38,299 nt of DNA from Clostridiales bacterium DTU070 (GTDB lineage: Bacteria; Bacillota; Clostridia; DSM-8532), in assembly GCA_001513105.1 (NCBI GenBank), contig LFSH01000041.1, forward strand, positions 1 through 38,299, written 5' to 3'. Shown here piece by piece: positions 16,732 through 25,654 of this stretch. Position 1 is the stretch's first letter. Every line of letters begins with the position of its first letter. The position numbers were made by a program, and so were the translations under genes. The notes under the pieces were generated by a model. That model had not been told where the DNA came from and searched no databases. It saw only the letters and a list, made by a program, of their open reading frames with translations.

Positions 16732-17598
16732 ATGAAAATTGCCTATTCCGATGTTGATATTAACTTAAACATGGACGGTGTATCGTTCAGTGTCCCGAAC
16801 ATCATTTTCGAGCGTTTCACGAGGACCATTCCCTCCCACAGCCATGGGGAGGGCTGCTTTGAAATACACTACATCCCTTTCGGATATGGAAGGTTGAAAG
16901 CCAACGGACGCTTTTATGACATTACACCCAATACACTCTATGTAACAGGCCCGCATATAGAACATGCCCAGTTCCCGCTGTCCCACGATCCGATGCAGGA
17001 ATACTGTGTTTACCTGAAAACCAGGAAAATTACGCAGAAAACAGCATCGCCAATATTGAATACCTTCATGTCCACACCCTTCTGGTTCGGGAAGGACAAT
17101 CACGGGATCCATGCTCTTATGAAGCAGATGTTCAGGGAACTGGAATACAAGTACACGGGATACCAGAAACAGGTTGAGCTCCTCCTGGCCCAGCTTATCA
17201 TCTACATTGTCCGGAACTATGACAATAAAAGGCATGTCCGGGATGATCTTTCCCCGGGCAACCTTGTTGACAGTAATTCTATTATAATAGAAGAGTATTT
17301 CCTTTACGAATATGCCTCCCTTTCCCTTAACGACCTTGCAGACAGGCTCAAGCTCAGCCCGCGCCAGACACAGCGCCTGATATGGAAATACTACGGCAAG
17401 TCGTTCCAGCAGAAAAAGGCCGATGCGAGAATGTCGGTGGCCTCCATCCTGTTAAGGGACAAGGACCGGAGCATCGCTTTCATTGCCGACGAGCTCGGCT
17501 ATTCATCTCCCGAGCATTTTTCATCGGCATTCAGGAAGTATTATAAGATGAGCCCGAGCGAGTTCCGAAAGCTCGCTGTCAATCCACCAGGATTTTGA
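16732..17598 (+). CDS. AraC family transcriptional regulator
   Basis: 288 residues. The N-terminal cupin-like sensor domain (about 20-150) has HSHGEGCFEIHYI, a typical AraC sugar-binding strand. Two helix-turn-helix motifs occupy about 190-285 (SLNDLADRLKLSPRQTQRL and the second ending GYSSPEHFSSAFRKYYKMSPSEFR). Such proteins usually activate sugar-utilisation genes when ligand binds. It is divergent from the dehydrogenase-reductase-fucU operon and convergent with the alpha-L-fucosidase, so both are its likely targets. GGGGAG lies about 7 nt before the ATG. Its last 20 bp overlap the 3' end of the fucosidase gene on the other strand. Confidence 0.95.
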   Translation: MKIAYSDVDINLNMDGVSFSVPNIIFERFTRTIPSHSHGEGCFEIHYIPFGYGRLKANGRFYDITPNTLYVTGPHIEHAQFPLSHDPMQEYCVYLKTRKITQKTASPILNTFMSTPFWFGKDNHGIHALMKQMFRELEYKYTGYQKQVELLLAQLIIYIVRNYDNKRHVRDDLSPGNLVDSNSIIIEEYFLYEYASLSLNDLADRLKLSPRQTQRLIWKYYGKSFQQKKADARMSVASILLRDKDRSIAFIADELGYSSPEHFSSAFRKYYKMSPSEFRKLAVNPPGF

Positions 17599-19051
17599 AC
17601 ACTACCGGCTTATCGCTTTTCACCTTTTCCGCGGTAATGACAAGCGCCTCGTCGTTTCTTTCCCATACAGGTTTTTCTTCAAAGCCTAAAACCGACACAT
17701 CCTTTATAATGCCGTGGAACAGCGGGAGCCTTGAAGCGTCTCTTTCGGCGAGGGACCTTATTTTAACCACGCCGTTTTCAGGCCAGGACAGTACGAACGC
17801 GTAGATGCATGAACCATTTACCGTGAAGCGGATATCCTCGGGCGTAAACTGTTTTGTACTATTGTCGGTAAACTGTCCTTCCTGGACTTTTGTAGGACCT
17901 TCCCCGCTTATACGCCATACTTTACTGCCGTATACGGCTTCCCCGTTAACCTTCAGCCAGTCGCCTATTTCAAGAAGTATTGCCCTGTCTTCCTCAGGTA
18001 TTGTTCCGTCGGATTTCGGACCGACATTAAGCAGTAGGCATCCGTTTTTGCTCACGATATCGACCAGGTTGCAGATAATTTCGTTAGCTGACTTGTACTG
18101 GTTGTTTTCGGTATAACACCAGGAATTTCTTGCGACCGCGGTATCGGTCTGCCAGTAATAGGGTTTCTGCTCGGCGAACTGTCCGCGCTCTATATCCACT
18201 ATTGCGCTTCCGAACATGAAGGCCTCATGCTTGTACGTGATCGCAACGTCCATGCCCCATTCTTCGGCACGGTTGTAATAATAGGCTGCAAACTTCTTAA
18301 GATACGGCTTGACGGCACTGTGCTGAATCCACCAGTCGAAATATACCAGCCTCGGACGGTAACAATCAACTATTTCGCAAGTACGCAAAAGCCAGTCCTC
18401 AAGGAACTCCTGCGATGGTTCTGGTTTACTGAAAAGATCGTGAAAATTGGGCTCGGGCATTGCCGGCCAGTAAAAATCACCCAATTTCAGCGGTTCCTTT
18501 ATGTCGCTGTCAAATTCCTTACCATGGCCCATGAAAAACCAATGCTCAACCCTGTGCGACGAAGCTCCCAGTATCAGGCCCTGTTTTTCGAAGGCCTCTT
18601 TCAGCTCGCCCAGCACATCACGCTTTGGCCCCATTTCATATGCATTGAAGCGGGAAAGCTCGCTTTTATACATCTGGAACCCGTCATGGTGCTCGGCGAC
18701 AGGAACAACATACCTCGCACCCGCTTCCCTGAAAAGCTCGGCCCATTCATCGGCATTGAATTTCTCGGCCTTGAACATTGGAATAAAGTCCTTATAACCG
18801 AAATTCCTGTGTTCGCCGTAAGTTTCGATATGATGCTTAAACTCGTCGGAGCCCTGGATATACATATTCCTTGGATACCACTCGTTCCTGAAGGCAGGAA
18901 CCGAATAAACGCCCCAATGAATGAATATTCCGAATTTCGCCTTATTGAACCAGCAGGGCGAGCTGAAGTCTGACAATGAATCCCAGGAATCCTTAAACGG
19001 GCCTTTCTGGATTACGCTTTCTATCTCTTTCAGATATTTTTTCCTGTCCAT
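17579..19051 (-). CDS. Alpha-L-fucosidase (GH29)
   Basis: 490 residues with the GH29 barrel: FGIFIHWGVYS (about 40-50), EWYPRNMY, the AEHHDGF motif (about 119-125) and the nucleophile Asp239 in LVYFDWW. A beta-sandwich domain follows from about residue 380 and probably supports carbohydrate binding. It removes alpha-linked L-fucose from oligosaccharides with retention of configuration. There is no signal peptide, so it should act on imported oligosaccharides in the cytosol. GGAGG stands just before the ATG. Its promoter region shares an operator pattern with the dehydrogenase-fucU operon. The acid/base residue cannot be assigned from sequence alone in this family. Confidence 0.95.
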   Translation of the reverse strand: MDRKKYLKEIESVIQKGPFKDSWDSLSDFSSPCWFNKAKFGIFIHWGVYSVPAFRNEWYPRNMYIQGSDEFKHHIETYGEHRNFGYKDFIPMFKAEKFNADEWAELFREAGARYVVPVAEHHDGFQMYKSELSRFNAYEMGPKRDVLGELKEAFEKQGLILGASSHRVEHWFFMGHGKEFDSDIKEPLKLGDFYWPAMPEPNFHDLFSKPEPSQEFLEDWLLRTCEIVDCYRPRLVYFDWWIQHSAVKPYLKKFAAYYYNRAEEWGMDVAITYKHEAFMFGSAIVDIERGQFAEQKPYYWQTDTAVARNSWCYTENNQYKSANEIICNLVDIVSKNGCLLLNVGPKSDGTIPEEDRAILLEIGDWLKVNGEAVYGSKVWRISGEGPTKVQEGQFTDNSTKQFTPEDIRFTVNGSCIYAFVLSWPENGVVKIRSLAERDASRLPLFHGIIKDVSVLGFEEKPVWERNDEALVITAEKVKSDKPVVFKILVD

Positions 19052-19220
19052 ATTTAACCTCCATCAAATCATTCTCTGTATTTTATTTGCATCGGGCCGA
19101 AAACACCGGGAACACCCCGAAATACATGCCTCAATTGCTTTCCGGGGCCATAATATCAAATATGCCCTTTTCAGGTTCGGGCTATGACGTCTCAAGACAT
19201 TTTTGATATGGCTTAATTCG

Positions 19221-19284
19221 ATTATACTTTTGCTGAAGTTTTTTTGATATGGTAATGCGACATCTTTCCCATAAAAATGTCATA
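19221..19284 (-). promoter_or_regulatory. Fucosidase promoter with operator shared with the dehydrogenase operon
   Basis: On the minus strand TATAAT (19226-19221) with a poor -35 (TATCAA at 17 bp). Written on the plus strand, GCGACAT starts 36 bp from the start of ATTATA and TGTCATA follows 14 bp later, matching 16570-16633 position for position. The leader to the ATG is about 160 nt. The rest of the 286-bp gap shows no other gene. Confidence 0.65.
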
Positions 19285-19337
19285 TTTTTATAGGCAAAGG
19301 CAATGAACGGATACGTACCGGAAAAAGACGAACAGGA

Positions 19338-21101
19338 TCAGTCCACATATTCTATGGACTCAAGGCTGATTACACCCACTGCCTCATTAACTGAATAAAC
19401 ATAACGTGATATGACATAGCCTGCATCGGAATTGACATCATTGATTATTTTATGGATATCTATCTTTTCGGAGTTACCGCCAAGATATTTTACAGACAGA
19501 TCGGTCTGGCGGTTTTCAACAATCTCGGCAATTGCAGCTTTAAACTCCCTGGAATCCCTGATAATTAGGTTGTTCTTTACAAAATAGTTCTGGGCCGTTG
19601 CATTGCAAACGGGATAACTGTTCCTGTCCCAGGAATGATCTGCTTCTATTTCCCTGTCGGATAAATTGAAATAGTCATATCTTGTAGTATTTCCCTTGTA
19701 GTTCGTTACAGGATCGTCCCATGTAGCGTCAACATGGTACAACTCCCCGTCGATGCATACCATGTTCCATGAATGACCCGTCCCATTTGCCGAACCTACG
19801 ACAATCCGGCACGGAACGCCGGCTTTGTTCAGAATAAGCGCCATAAGTTCCGAATAGGCCTTACATACCGCAATACCCGTCTCCAATGCACCCAATGCGC
19901 TGAAAGATGAAACCGGAACCATGGATTCCTCCCTTGGATCATATTCAAGCCGGGTAATAAGGTAATCGTGCACAGCCTTTACCTTTTCATAATCGGTCAT
20001 ACCCGGGGATATAACGCGGGATACAATTTCATCTACCCACAGGCGGAGCTTTTCATCGCCCGACGCGCTATTTGTGTAGGTCGGGTAAAGAATCAGCCTG
20101 TAACTGCCGCCCTGCTGCCATAGCTCAGTGTAATACTGGTGCAGGAACACTCCGGTATTCAGCTGGACCCTTTCAAGGGTATGCTCAAGGTATTTTTTAT
20201 AGTCGTTATCCTTCTGTTCCCTGCTTATAGTTATCTCTATTTTCTCATCATGGCGGAAAAAAGCCTGTTCAAGGGAGTCAAGGTTTGCAAACCACTGAAT
20301 AATAATCCTGTTATCCTTGTTTTCAAACAGCGCGGCAAGATTTTCACGTTTTATCATGCCCTGCTCATACAGGCATACCAGCAGCGGCTTGTTCCTGTCC
20401 CTGTGATTCAGGAACATGGCCCGCCATGAAAGCTGGGACATGCGCTCGCGTTTTAACTGGCTGCCGATGAAAGCCTCTTCCCCGGGTTTTATCAGGCCTG
20501 CTTCAACAGCGGCCCTGCCTACGGTGTCCCACGTGAAATCCCTTCCGTCCTTGTCACTGTAGCCAAGAGCCCTCAACAAAAAGGTCAGGTACTGTTTTTC
20601 ATCTATCAGCTCCCGTGAACCGTACAGGTTATTTCCAATTCCGTTTGTGAGACCGTTCTGGTACAGGTACCCGATATACGGGTTCGCCCAGTCGGGCACG
20701 TCAGTGAAAGGATGGGACAGTGCGCTGCTCATTGCATACTCTTCAGCACCCAAAAGGCGAACAAGCATTGCAGCTCCTTCAACACGCTCTGCAACCTTGT
20801 CCAGCATAAGGTTTCCCCTCTTGTCACCTCTTAAAACGTTCAGGGATTTTAATGCTTCGTCGTGGGGTATATTCTTAAGATATGTAATATTCTCTTCAGA
20901 CAGTTCACCTTCGAAAAAAACATCACGCTGCAAATGCGCAGGGAACAGGCATTCAATGCCCGCCGATTTCCGAACTGATGTTTTTTCAGCGGCAATCTGC
21001 CCTGTATCGGCCTGGTTTTCAGCAAACACCAGGGCATAGGGATTAATTAATATCAATAATGAGCAAAAAATTACTATTGCTGATTTTACGCCTTTTTTCA
21101 A
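19338..21101 (-). CDS. Secreted transglutaminase-like protein with SLH-type domains
   Basis: 587 residues from a TTG start. A clear signal peptide (KKGVKSAIVIFCSLLILI..., cleavage near VFA-EN) is followed by a region resembling degenerate SLH domains (about 85-255, with HPFTDVPDWANPYIGYLYQNG) and a transglutaminase/protease-like domain. Its catalytic triad is visible: Cys413 (AVCKAYSEL), His443 (GHSWN) and Asp458 (VDATWDDP). It probably acts at the cell surface as a peptidase or crosslinking enzyme; the substrate is unknown. The longest frame begins at 21203, but that start lies upstream of a TTGACA/TATAAT promoter. GGGGTG lies about 4 nt before the TTG at 21101, and the protein then begins exactly with the signal peptide. 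Confidence 0.85.
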   Translation of the reverse strand: MKKGVKSAIVIFCSLLILINPYALVFAENQADTGQIAAEKTSVRKSAGIECLFPAHLQRDVFFEGELSEENITYLKNIPHDEALKSLNVLRGDKRGNLMLDKVAERVEGAAMLVRLLGAEEYAMSSALSHPFTDVPDWANPYIGYLYQNGLTNGIGNNLYGSRELIDEKQYLTFLLRALGYSDKDGRDFTWDTVGRAAVEAGLIKPGEEAFIGSQLKRERMSQLSWRAMFLNHRDRNKPLLVCLYEQGMIKRENLAALFENKDNRIIIQWFANLDSLEQAFFRHDEKIEITISREQKDNDYKKYLEHTLERVQLNTGVFLHQYYTELWQQGGSYRLILYPTYTNSASGDEKLRLWVDEIVSRVISPGMTDYEKVKAVHDYLITRLEYDPREESMVPVSSFSALGALETGIAVCKAYSELMALILNKAGVPCRIVVGSANGTGHSWNMVCIDGELYHVDATWDDPVTNYKGNTTRYDYFNLSDREIEADHSWDRNSYPVCNATAQNYFVKNNLIIRDSREFKAAIAEIVENRQTDLSVKYLGGNSEKIDIHKIINDVNSDAGYVISRYVYSVNEAVGVISLESIEYVD

Positions 21102-21162
21102 AACACACCCCAAGTAACTCAAAAGATCTACAAAAACCAATACGCCTGAAAATAGCATATAT

Positions 21163-21193
21163 ATTATACCATGGTAACGCTCCGGTATGTCAA
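21163..21193 (-). promoter_or_regulatory. Promoter of the transglutaminase-like gene
   Basis: On the minus strand perfect TTGACA (21193-21188), 19-bp spacer, then TGGTATAAT with a perfect -10 (21168-21163). The long spacer may be offset by the extended -10. Transcription would start near 21156, ruling out the upstream start codon at 21203. Confidence 0.75.
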
Positions 21194-21257
21194 TGTTTGA
21201 CATGGTTTTGAAATCTTTGTAAACATAAAGAAAAATACCGGGAAAAAAATAAAATAC

Positions 21258-22394
21258 TCAGCGGTCCTGCCGCTCCCCCGACACCTTTATTATGAAGGCT
21301 GATGCCAAAAGCCGTTCCTTTCCGGCAGACGGCCTGTTGACAATTTCGTTGTTGTATATTAATTCGCTCGATGCTCCTCCGTCCAGCATGGAAGCCTCGG
21401 TAACACCAAGGGATATAAGAATATCGGCAAGCTGTTTTCCGGTTACGCCGACGCTGTATCCAGGCTGCCTTCCGTCCACTACAAGAAAAACCAGCGTGCT
21501 TTCATCCTTTATTCCCACAGCGGTTCTCGGCGTTGCTATTCTTAAGTCCCCGGCCCATTCATCGGCGTCTTTCGCAACATTTATACCGTTCTCAACAAGG
21601 GAGCCGGAGCACTGGTAACCCTGTTCGGCCTGCTCCTGGAACACGATTTCAACCCGTTCTCCGCTTTTAAGGCCGGAAAGCGGGGAGCCTTCAAGCCTCA
21701 GGTCCACGATCAGGAAGCCGTCATCGGGTATATCGGTTTCATCAGAAGCAATCTGTACCGATTCCACGATGTTATCCCTTACAACACAAACGGTATGCTT
21801 CCCGTTAATCCTGTTTGTCGGCCCGTATTCCCGGGTAAAGACCAGGATTCCCTTTTCATGCGGGTAAGGGTTTACACTGTCGACGGGTATCATGATATCC
21901 CCGGCTTTCAGGCTGACCATGAACGGCGGAAAGCTGAACCAGGCTTTCTGACCATCAATTAGCAGTATCCTCCCGTAGCCCCTTACAGAGCTTAATATTT
22001 TACCGTTCTGAATGACCAGTCCCGAAGGCTGGCCGTAGGCAAAGTTAAAGCCTGCATTCACCGTGGCATCGGCTTCATGCCTTTTATTTATTTCGCTTAA
22101 TAATTCAAACCCGAATACCTGCTCCCTTGCCAATACAGGAAGAACAGTCAGATCCGGGTTGGACAGGTCCAGTTCCAGTACATGCAGAACCTGTGGCGAT
22201 CCTTCATACTCCAGTTCAATCCTCGAATAGACAACCGGCTCCTTAACAGGAGCTGGTACCGGCGAAGGAGAGGGGGATGGTTCGGCATACGAACAAGGCC
22301 CATCAAAAAAAGTCTTTTTCCTTTCTTCCGATGGGCCTGTAATAATTACAAATATAAAAAACAGGAACAATACCAGTTTAAGAATTTTCTTCAT
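21258..22394 (-). CDS. Phosphodiester glycosidase (NAGPA-like domain) protein
   Basis: 378 residues with an N-terminal hydrophobic segment (about 4-22, signal or anchor), a proline-rich PSPSPSPVPAPV linker (about 39-52) and the phosphodiester glycosidase domain. The signature RTAVGIKDESTLVFLVVDGRQPGYSVG, followed by DILISLGVTEASMLDGGASSELIYN, is intact. The domain is named after the human enzyme that uncovers mannose-6-phosphate; bacterial members are exported and thought to act on cell wall or teichoic acid glycans, largely without direct proof. Its ATG overlaps the flgJ-like stop by 4 bp (ATGA), so the two are translationally coupled. Confidence 0.9.
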   Translation of the reverse strand: MKKILKLVLFLFFIFVIITGPSEERKKTFFDGPCSYAEPSPSPSPVPAPVKEPVVYSRIELEYEGSPQVLHVLELDLSNPDLTVLPVLAREQVFGFELLSEINKRHEADATVNAGFNFAYGQPSGLVIQNGKILSSVRGYGRILLIDGQKAWFSFPPFMVSLKAGDIMIPVDSVNPYPHEKGILVFTREYGPTNRINGKHTVCVVRDNIVESVQIASDETDIPDDGFLIVDLRLEGSPLSGLKSGERVEIVFQEQAEQGYQCSGSLVENGINVAKDADEWAGDLRIATPRTAVGIKDESTLVFLVVDGRQPGYSVGVTGKQLADILISLGVTEASMLDGGASSELIYNNEIVNRPSAGKERLLASAFIIKVSGERQDR

Positions 22395-22762
22395 TCCGGA
22401 TCATTTTCGCTGATTTTGTATATATTGTCAAGATTTGTACTCAACTGCCTGTACAGTATTTCGGCTATACCGATTCCTGTGCCCTTCGACTTGTTGACAA
22501 GTTCTTCATCAAGCATGTCTTCAAAGATCTCACGGGCATAGCTTTTCGGCATAAACTTGCTTTCGGGTATGGTCTTTTTCATCTGTTTGAACATTATGCC
22601 AAGGAGGATCCCTTCAAAGTCCCGGCATGCTTCCATAAGCCTTTCCTTGTCGCCGTCGTTGTACGCTTTTTTCAGCACTTCCTCAAAGGCCTTTTCTTCA
22701 CTCACCTGCTTGGCATTTATACCGTTCTGTATATTTGAAGCACCAATACTTTCTATTTTCAT
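22391..22762 (-). CDS. flgJ: Rod-binding protein, FlgJ N-terminal domain only
   Basis: 123 residues. It contains the rod-binding region CRDFEGILLGIMFKQMKKTIP and AREIFEDMLDEELVNKSKGTGIGIAEILYRQL. It lacks the C-terminal peptidoglycan hydrolase domain found in enteric FlgJ, which is usual in Firmicutes. It probably caps or scaffolds assembly of the flagellar rod. The frame opens at 22768, but GGGAG sits directly against that ATG and is 6 nt from the ATG at 22762, so the latter is chosen. It follows flhP-like and flhO-like rod genes and overlaps the glycosidase gene, so it belongs to a flagellar rod operon. Confidence 0.9.
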   Translation of the reverse strand: MKIESIGASNIQNGINAKQVSEEKAFEEVLKKAYNDGDKERLMEACRDFEGILLGIMFKQMKKTIPESKFMPKSYAREIFEDMLDEELVNKSKGTGIGIAEILYRQLSTNLDNIYKISENDPE

Positions 22763-22829
22763 CCGCATCTCCCTGACTGATCAATAAGACGCATCAGCCT
22801 GAACAGCCTTAAGTCGTTTTAAATCAGAA

Positions 22830-23630
22830 CTATCTTTTCAGGTTGTTTGCTATGCTCATCATTTCATCGGCCGTTGTTATTGCCTTGGAATTCAGCTCGT
22901 ATGCCCGCTGCGCGGTAATGAGGTTAACCATCTCTTCCACAACCTGGACATTTGATGCCTCGAGATACCCCTGTCTTATTATGCTTGGCTCTCCCATTTC
23001 TTCATCATAAACCGCAAAGCCCGAGGCGGTGTTTTCAGCATACAGGTTCCCGCCTACCGATTCAAGCCCCTGCGGGTTGTTGAACTTGAAAATGCCTATT
23101 CTCTGGCCTGTGGGAATGATAAAGCCGTCCTCGTCCCTGTAGCTGATTTCGCCCTGCTCATTCACTATCATCTGGTCCAGCGGATAGTCAAAATAGATGG
23201 GCTCTCCGTTTTCATCAAGAACGGGATAGCCCCTTGCCGTTGTCAGCATATTGCCCTCTTCGGTTACCGACAGCTTGAAGCTCCCGTCACGGGTATAGTA
23301 TATATTCTGGCTCGGATGCAGTACGCTGAAAAAGCCTTTTCCGATGATGGCAAAATCCAGCTGGTTCTCGGTCTGGATAAGGCTTCCCTCGGTAAAGTCC
23401 CTTGCGACCGATCTTATAACGGTGCCGTGGCCAACCTGGAGGTTGACCGGGCGTCCGCGGTCTTCCAGTATATACGCCCTTTCCATTGTAACATACAACA
23501 AATCTTCAAATTCGGCTCTTTCCTTTTTATAGGCATATGTATTCACATTTGCAAGGTTGTTCGAAATTGTGTCCACGTTAAACTGCATTGCCTTCATGCC
23601 CGAGCTTGCTGTAAAAAGTGCCCTCATCAT
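22830..23630 (-). CDS. flhP: Flagellar hook-basal body (rod) protein, FlgG/FlhP type
   Basis: 266 residues. The N-terminus has the rod/hook family signature FTASSGMKAMQFNVDTISNNLANVNTYAYKKERAEF, the middle has the beta-rich FlgG/F domain (LDFAIIGKGFFSV), and the C-terminus is a coiled helix, QGYLEASNVQVVEEMVNLITAQRAYELNSKAI. Such proteins stack to form the distal rod. The name flhP is based on position after mbl and flhO as in B. subtilis; FlgG is the equivalent label. GGGTGAT precedes the paired ATGs; the first is used. Confidence 0.93.
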   Translation of the reverse strand: MMRALFTASSGMKAMQFNVDTISNNLANVNTYAYKKERAEFEDLLYVTMERAYILEDRGRPVNLQVGHGTVIRSVARDFTEGSLIQTENQLDFAIIGKGFFSVLHPSQNIYYTRDGSFKLSVTEEGNMLTTARGYPVLDENGEPIYFDYPLDQMIVNEQGEISYRDEDGFIIPTGQRIGIFKFNNPQGLESVGGNLYAENTASGFAVYDEEMGEPSIIRQGYLEASNVQVVEEMVNLITAQRAYELNSKAITTADEMMSIANNLKR

Positions 23631-23684
23631 AATTTATCACCCTTTTAATCCGTAATTATTCGATATATTAAAATAAACATGCAT

Positions 23685-24449
23685 TTATACTTTTCCTATT
23701 TCGTTAACCGCCTTGCCTAAGGTGTCATCAATCGCGTTTATAACCCTCTGGTTGGCCTCATAGCTTCGCATAAGGGATATCATGTCAACCATTTCCCTTA
23801 TTGCATCGGCATTCGACTGTTCAAGGCAGTTCTGCAGGACAGTGCCCGCAAACTCTTCGGTAACCGAACCCTGGACTGCCTCAAAAAGGTTTTCCCCGTT
23901 TTTCCTCAGGGTTTCAGGGTTCTGGAACCGGGTTATCAGGAGCCTGTCCACAACCTGGCCGTGCTGTATTATCGTTCCGTTTTCGGTAACTATGAAATCG
24001 CTGCCGTTAAGCTGTATAATCCCGTTCTGACCCAACACGTAATAACCCTTGCCCGTTACAAGCTGACCGTTCGCATTAAGTTTGAAACTGCCATCCCTTG
24101 TATAAAACCGCCCTGCATTCGGCCCGGCAATGGTGAAAAATGCCCTGCCGTCATCCTTAATGCTCATGTCAAGGCCGTTATCGGTTTTCAAAAGCGTACC
24201 TTGGCTGAAGTAGGTATAAACCTCTCCTATATCATTGCTGAATGACAGCTCTCCGACCGGCACTCCTCTTGCAGTACCGTCGGTATTGTCGTGGAGCCTT
24301 TCTGCAAGAAGCCTTGGAAATCCTTCCAGGGCAACGGTATCCTTTTTATAGCCCGTGGTGTTGACATTGGCAAGGTTGTTTGTCAGAACATCCATCTTCT
24401 TATTCAGTGCCAGCATGCTCCATCCCGATGTATACAGACCTCTGACCAT
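23685..24449 (-). CDS. flhO: Flagellar hook-basal body (rod) protein, FlgF/FlhO type
   Basis: 254 residues, a paralogue of the next gene. It has the same N-terminal motif (MLALNKKMDVLTNNLANVNTTGYKKD), a central beta domain and a C-terminal helix EQSNADAIREMVDMISLMRSYEANQRVINAID. It is likely a rod subunit. AAAGGAAG lies about 8 nt before the ATG. It lies between the mbl terminator and flhP, the B. subtilis mbl-flhO-flhP order. FlgF versus FlgG identity cannot be fixed by eye. Confidence 0.92.
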   Translation of the reverse strand: MVRGLYTSGWSMLALNKKMDVLTNNLANVNTTGYKKDTVALEGFPRLLAERLHDNTDGTARGVPVGELSFSNDIGEVYTYFSQGTLLKTDNGLDMSIKDDGRAFFTIAGPNAGRFYTRDGSFKLNANGQLVTGKGYYVLGQNGIIQLNGSDFIVTENGTIIQHGQVVDRLLITRFQNPETLRKNGENLFEAVQGSVTEEFAGTVLQNCLEQSNADAIREMVDMISLMRSYEANQRVINAIDDTLGKAVNEIGKV

Positions 24450-24576
24450 AAATATCTTCCTTTACAGAATTATTGGCGCAAATGATGCAGTTTCATAAAG
24501 TCAAAAAAGTCCCGCCGTAAAAACAACTCTAATGTTCTTATCGGAAACTTTTTAGAAAGAAATAATAATTTTTATT

Positions 24577-24615
24577 AAAAAAAGACTGTTTCAAATCCTG
24601 AAACAGTCTTTTTTT
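24577..24615. terminator. Strong bidirectional terminator downstream of mbl
   Basis: GACTGTTTCA (24584-24593) and TGAAACAGTC (24599-24608) pair perfectly with a 5-nt loop, flanked by seven A residues and seven T residues. It ends mbl on the minus strand and separates it from flhO, so the rod genes need their own promoter. The remaining 24450-24576 shows no clear consensus promoter. Confidence 0.92.
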
Positions 24616-24625
24616 ATATTAAGTA

Positions 24626-25654
24626 TTATATACGGTAACTGGGTGTTTCGGAGTCCGATGTTTCAAGTATTTCTATGTTATCAAGAGCCTTTCCGGTTCC
24701 CAGGGCTACGCATGATACGGCATCTTCGGCTATTATAACGTCTATTCCGGTTTTATGCTGCAAAAGTTTGTCAAAGCCGTAAACAAGGGAACCACCGCCT
24801 GTCATTACAATACCCCTATCGCTGATATCTGCGGACAATTCAGGAGGAGTTCTTTCAAGCACTGAATGCACCGCATCTATTATGCTGGAAACAGGCTCTT
24901 CCAGGGCCTCCATTATTTCCGACGAAGTTATTGTTATTGTTTTCGGAAGACCGGATACAAGGTTTCTCCCCCTGACATCCATTGACACTTCCTCGGGTCT
25001 CGGGAAGACTGTTCCTATCTTTATTTTAACCTCCTCAGCGGTACGTTCGCCAATCATAATATTATGCTTTTTGCGCATATACCTGATTATGGCTTCATCA
25101 AACTTGTCGCCGGCTATTTTCGTGGTGCTGCTTACAACCGTTCCGCCAAGGGAAATTACTGCGATATCTGTTGTACCGCCGCCTATATCGACCACCATGC
25201 TTCCGCAGGCTTTCGTAATGTCAATTCCTGCTCCTATGGCAGCCGCAATCGGCTCCTCTATGATGTATGTCTTTCTTGCGCCTGCCTGCATGGCCGCGTC
25301 TTCCACCGCACGCCTTTCAACCTCGGTTACCCCGCTCGGAACACATATCATAACCCTGGGCTTGAACAGTTTAAAAAGGCTTTTGCTGCATACCTTGTTA
25401 AGAAAATACTTCAGCATCCGCGCGGTAATATGGTAGTCCGAAATAACACCGTCGCGCAGAGGCCTGATAGCCACAATGTTCCCCGGGGTTCTTCCGAGCA
25501 TTCTCCTTGCTTCCTCACCCACTGCAAGCAGCCTGTTGGTATTCTTGTCAATGGCAACAACGGATGGTTCTCTTAGAACAATACCCTTTCCCTTTATATA
25601 GACCAAAATGGTCGCAGTTCCTAAATCAATTCCAATATCAAGACCAAGACCCAA
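24626..25654 (-). CDS. mbl: MreB-like actin, Mbl type (rod shape)
   Basis: 342 residues of the bacterial actin family: phosphate-1 IDLGTATILVY (about 9-19), VVDIGGGTTDIAV (phosphate 2, about 158-170), IVMTGGGSLVYG (adenosine motif, about 286-297). MreB proteins polymerise under the membrane and guide lateral peptidoglycan synthesis. Mbl rather than MreB is inferred from the spoIIID-mbl-flhO-flhP order. The start is a TTG directly after an in-frame TGA, with AAGGGG 9 nt upstream, so no longer form is possible. Confidence 0.95.
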   Translation of the reverse strand: MGLGLDIGIDLGTATILVYIKGKGIVLREPSVVAIDKNTNRLLAVGEEARRMLGRTPGNIVAIRPLRDGVISDYHITARMLKYFLNKVCSKSLFKLFKPRVMICVPSGVTEVERRAVEDAAMQAGARKTYIIEEPIAAAIGAGIDITKACGSMVVDIGGGTTDIAVISLGGTVVSSTTKIAGDKFDEAIIRYMRKKHNIMIGERTAEEVKIKIGTVFPRPEEVSMDVRGRNLVSGLPKTITITSSEIMEALEEPVSSIIDAVHSVLERTPPELSADISDRGIVMTGGGSLVYGFDKLLQHKTGIDVIIAEDAVSCVALGTGKALDNIEILETSDSETPSYRI

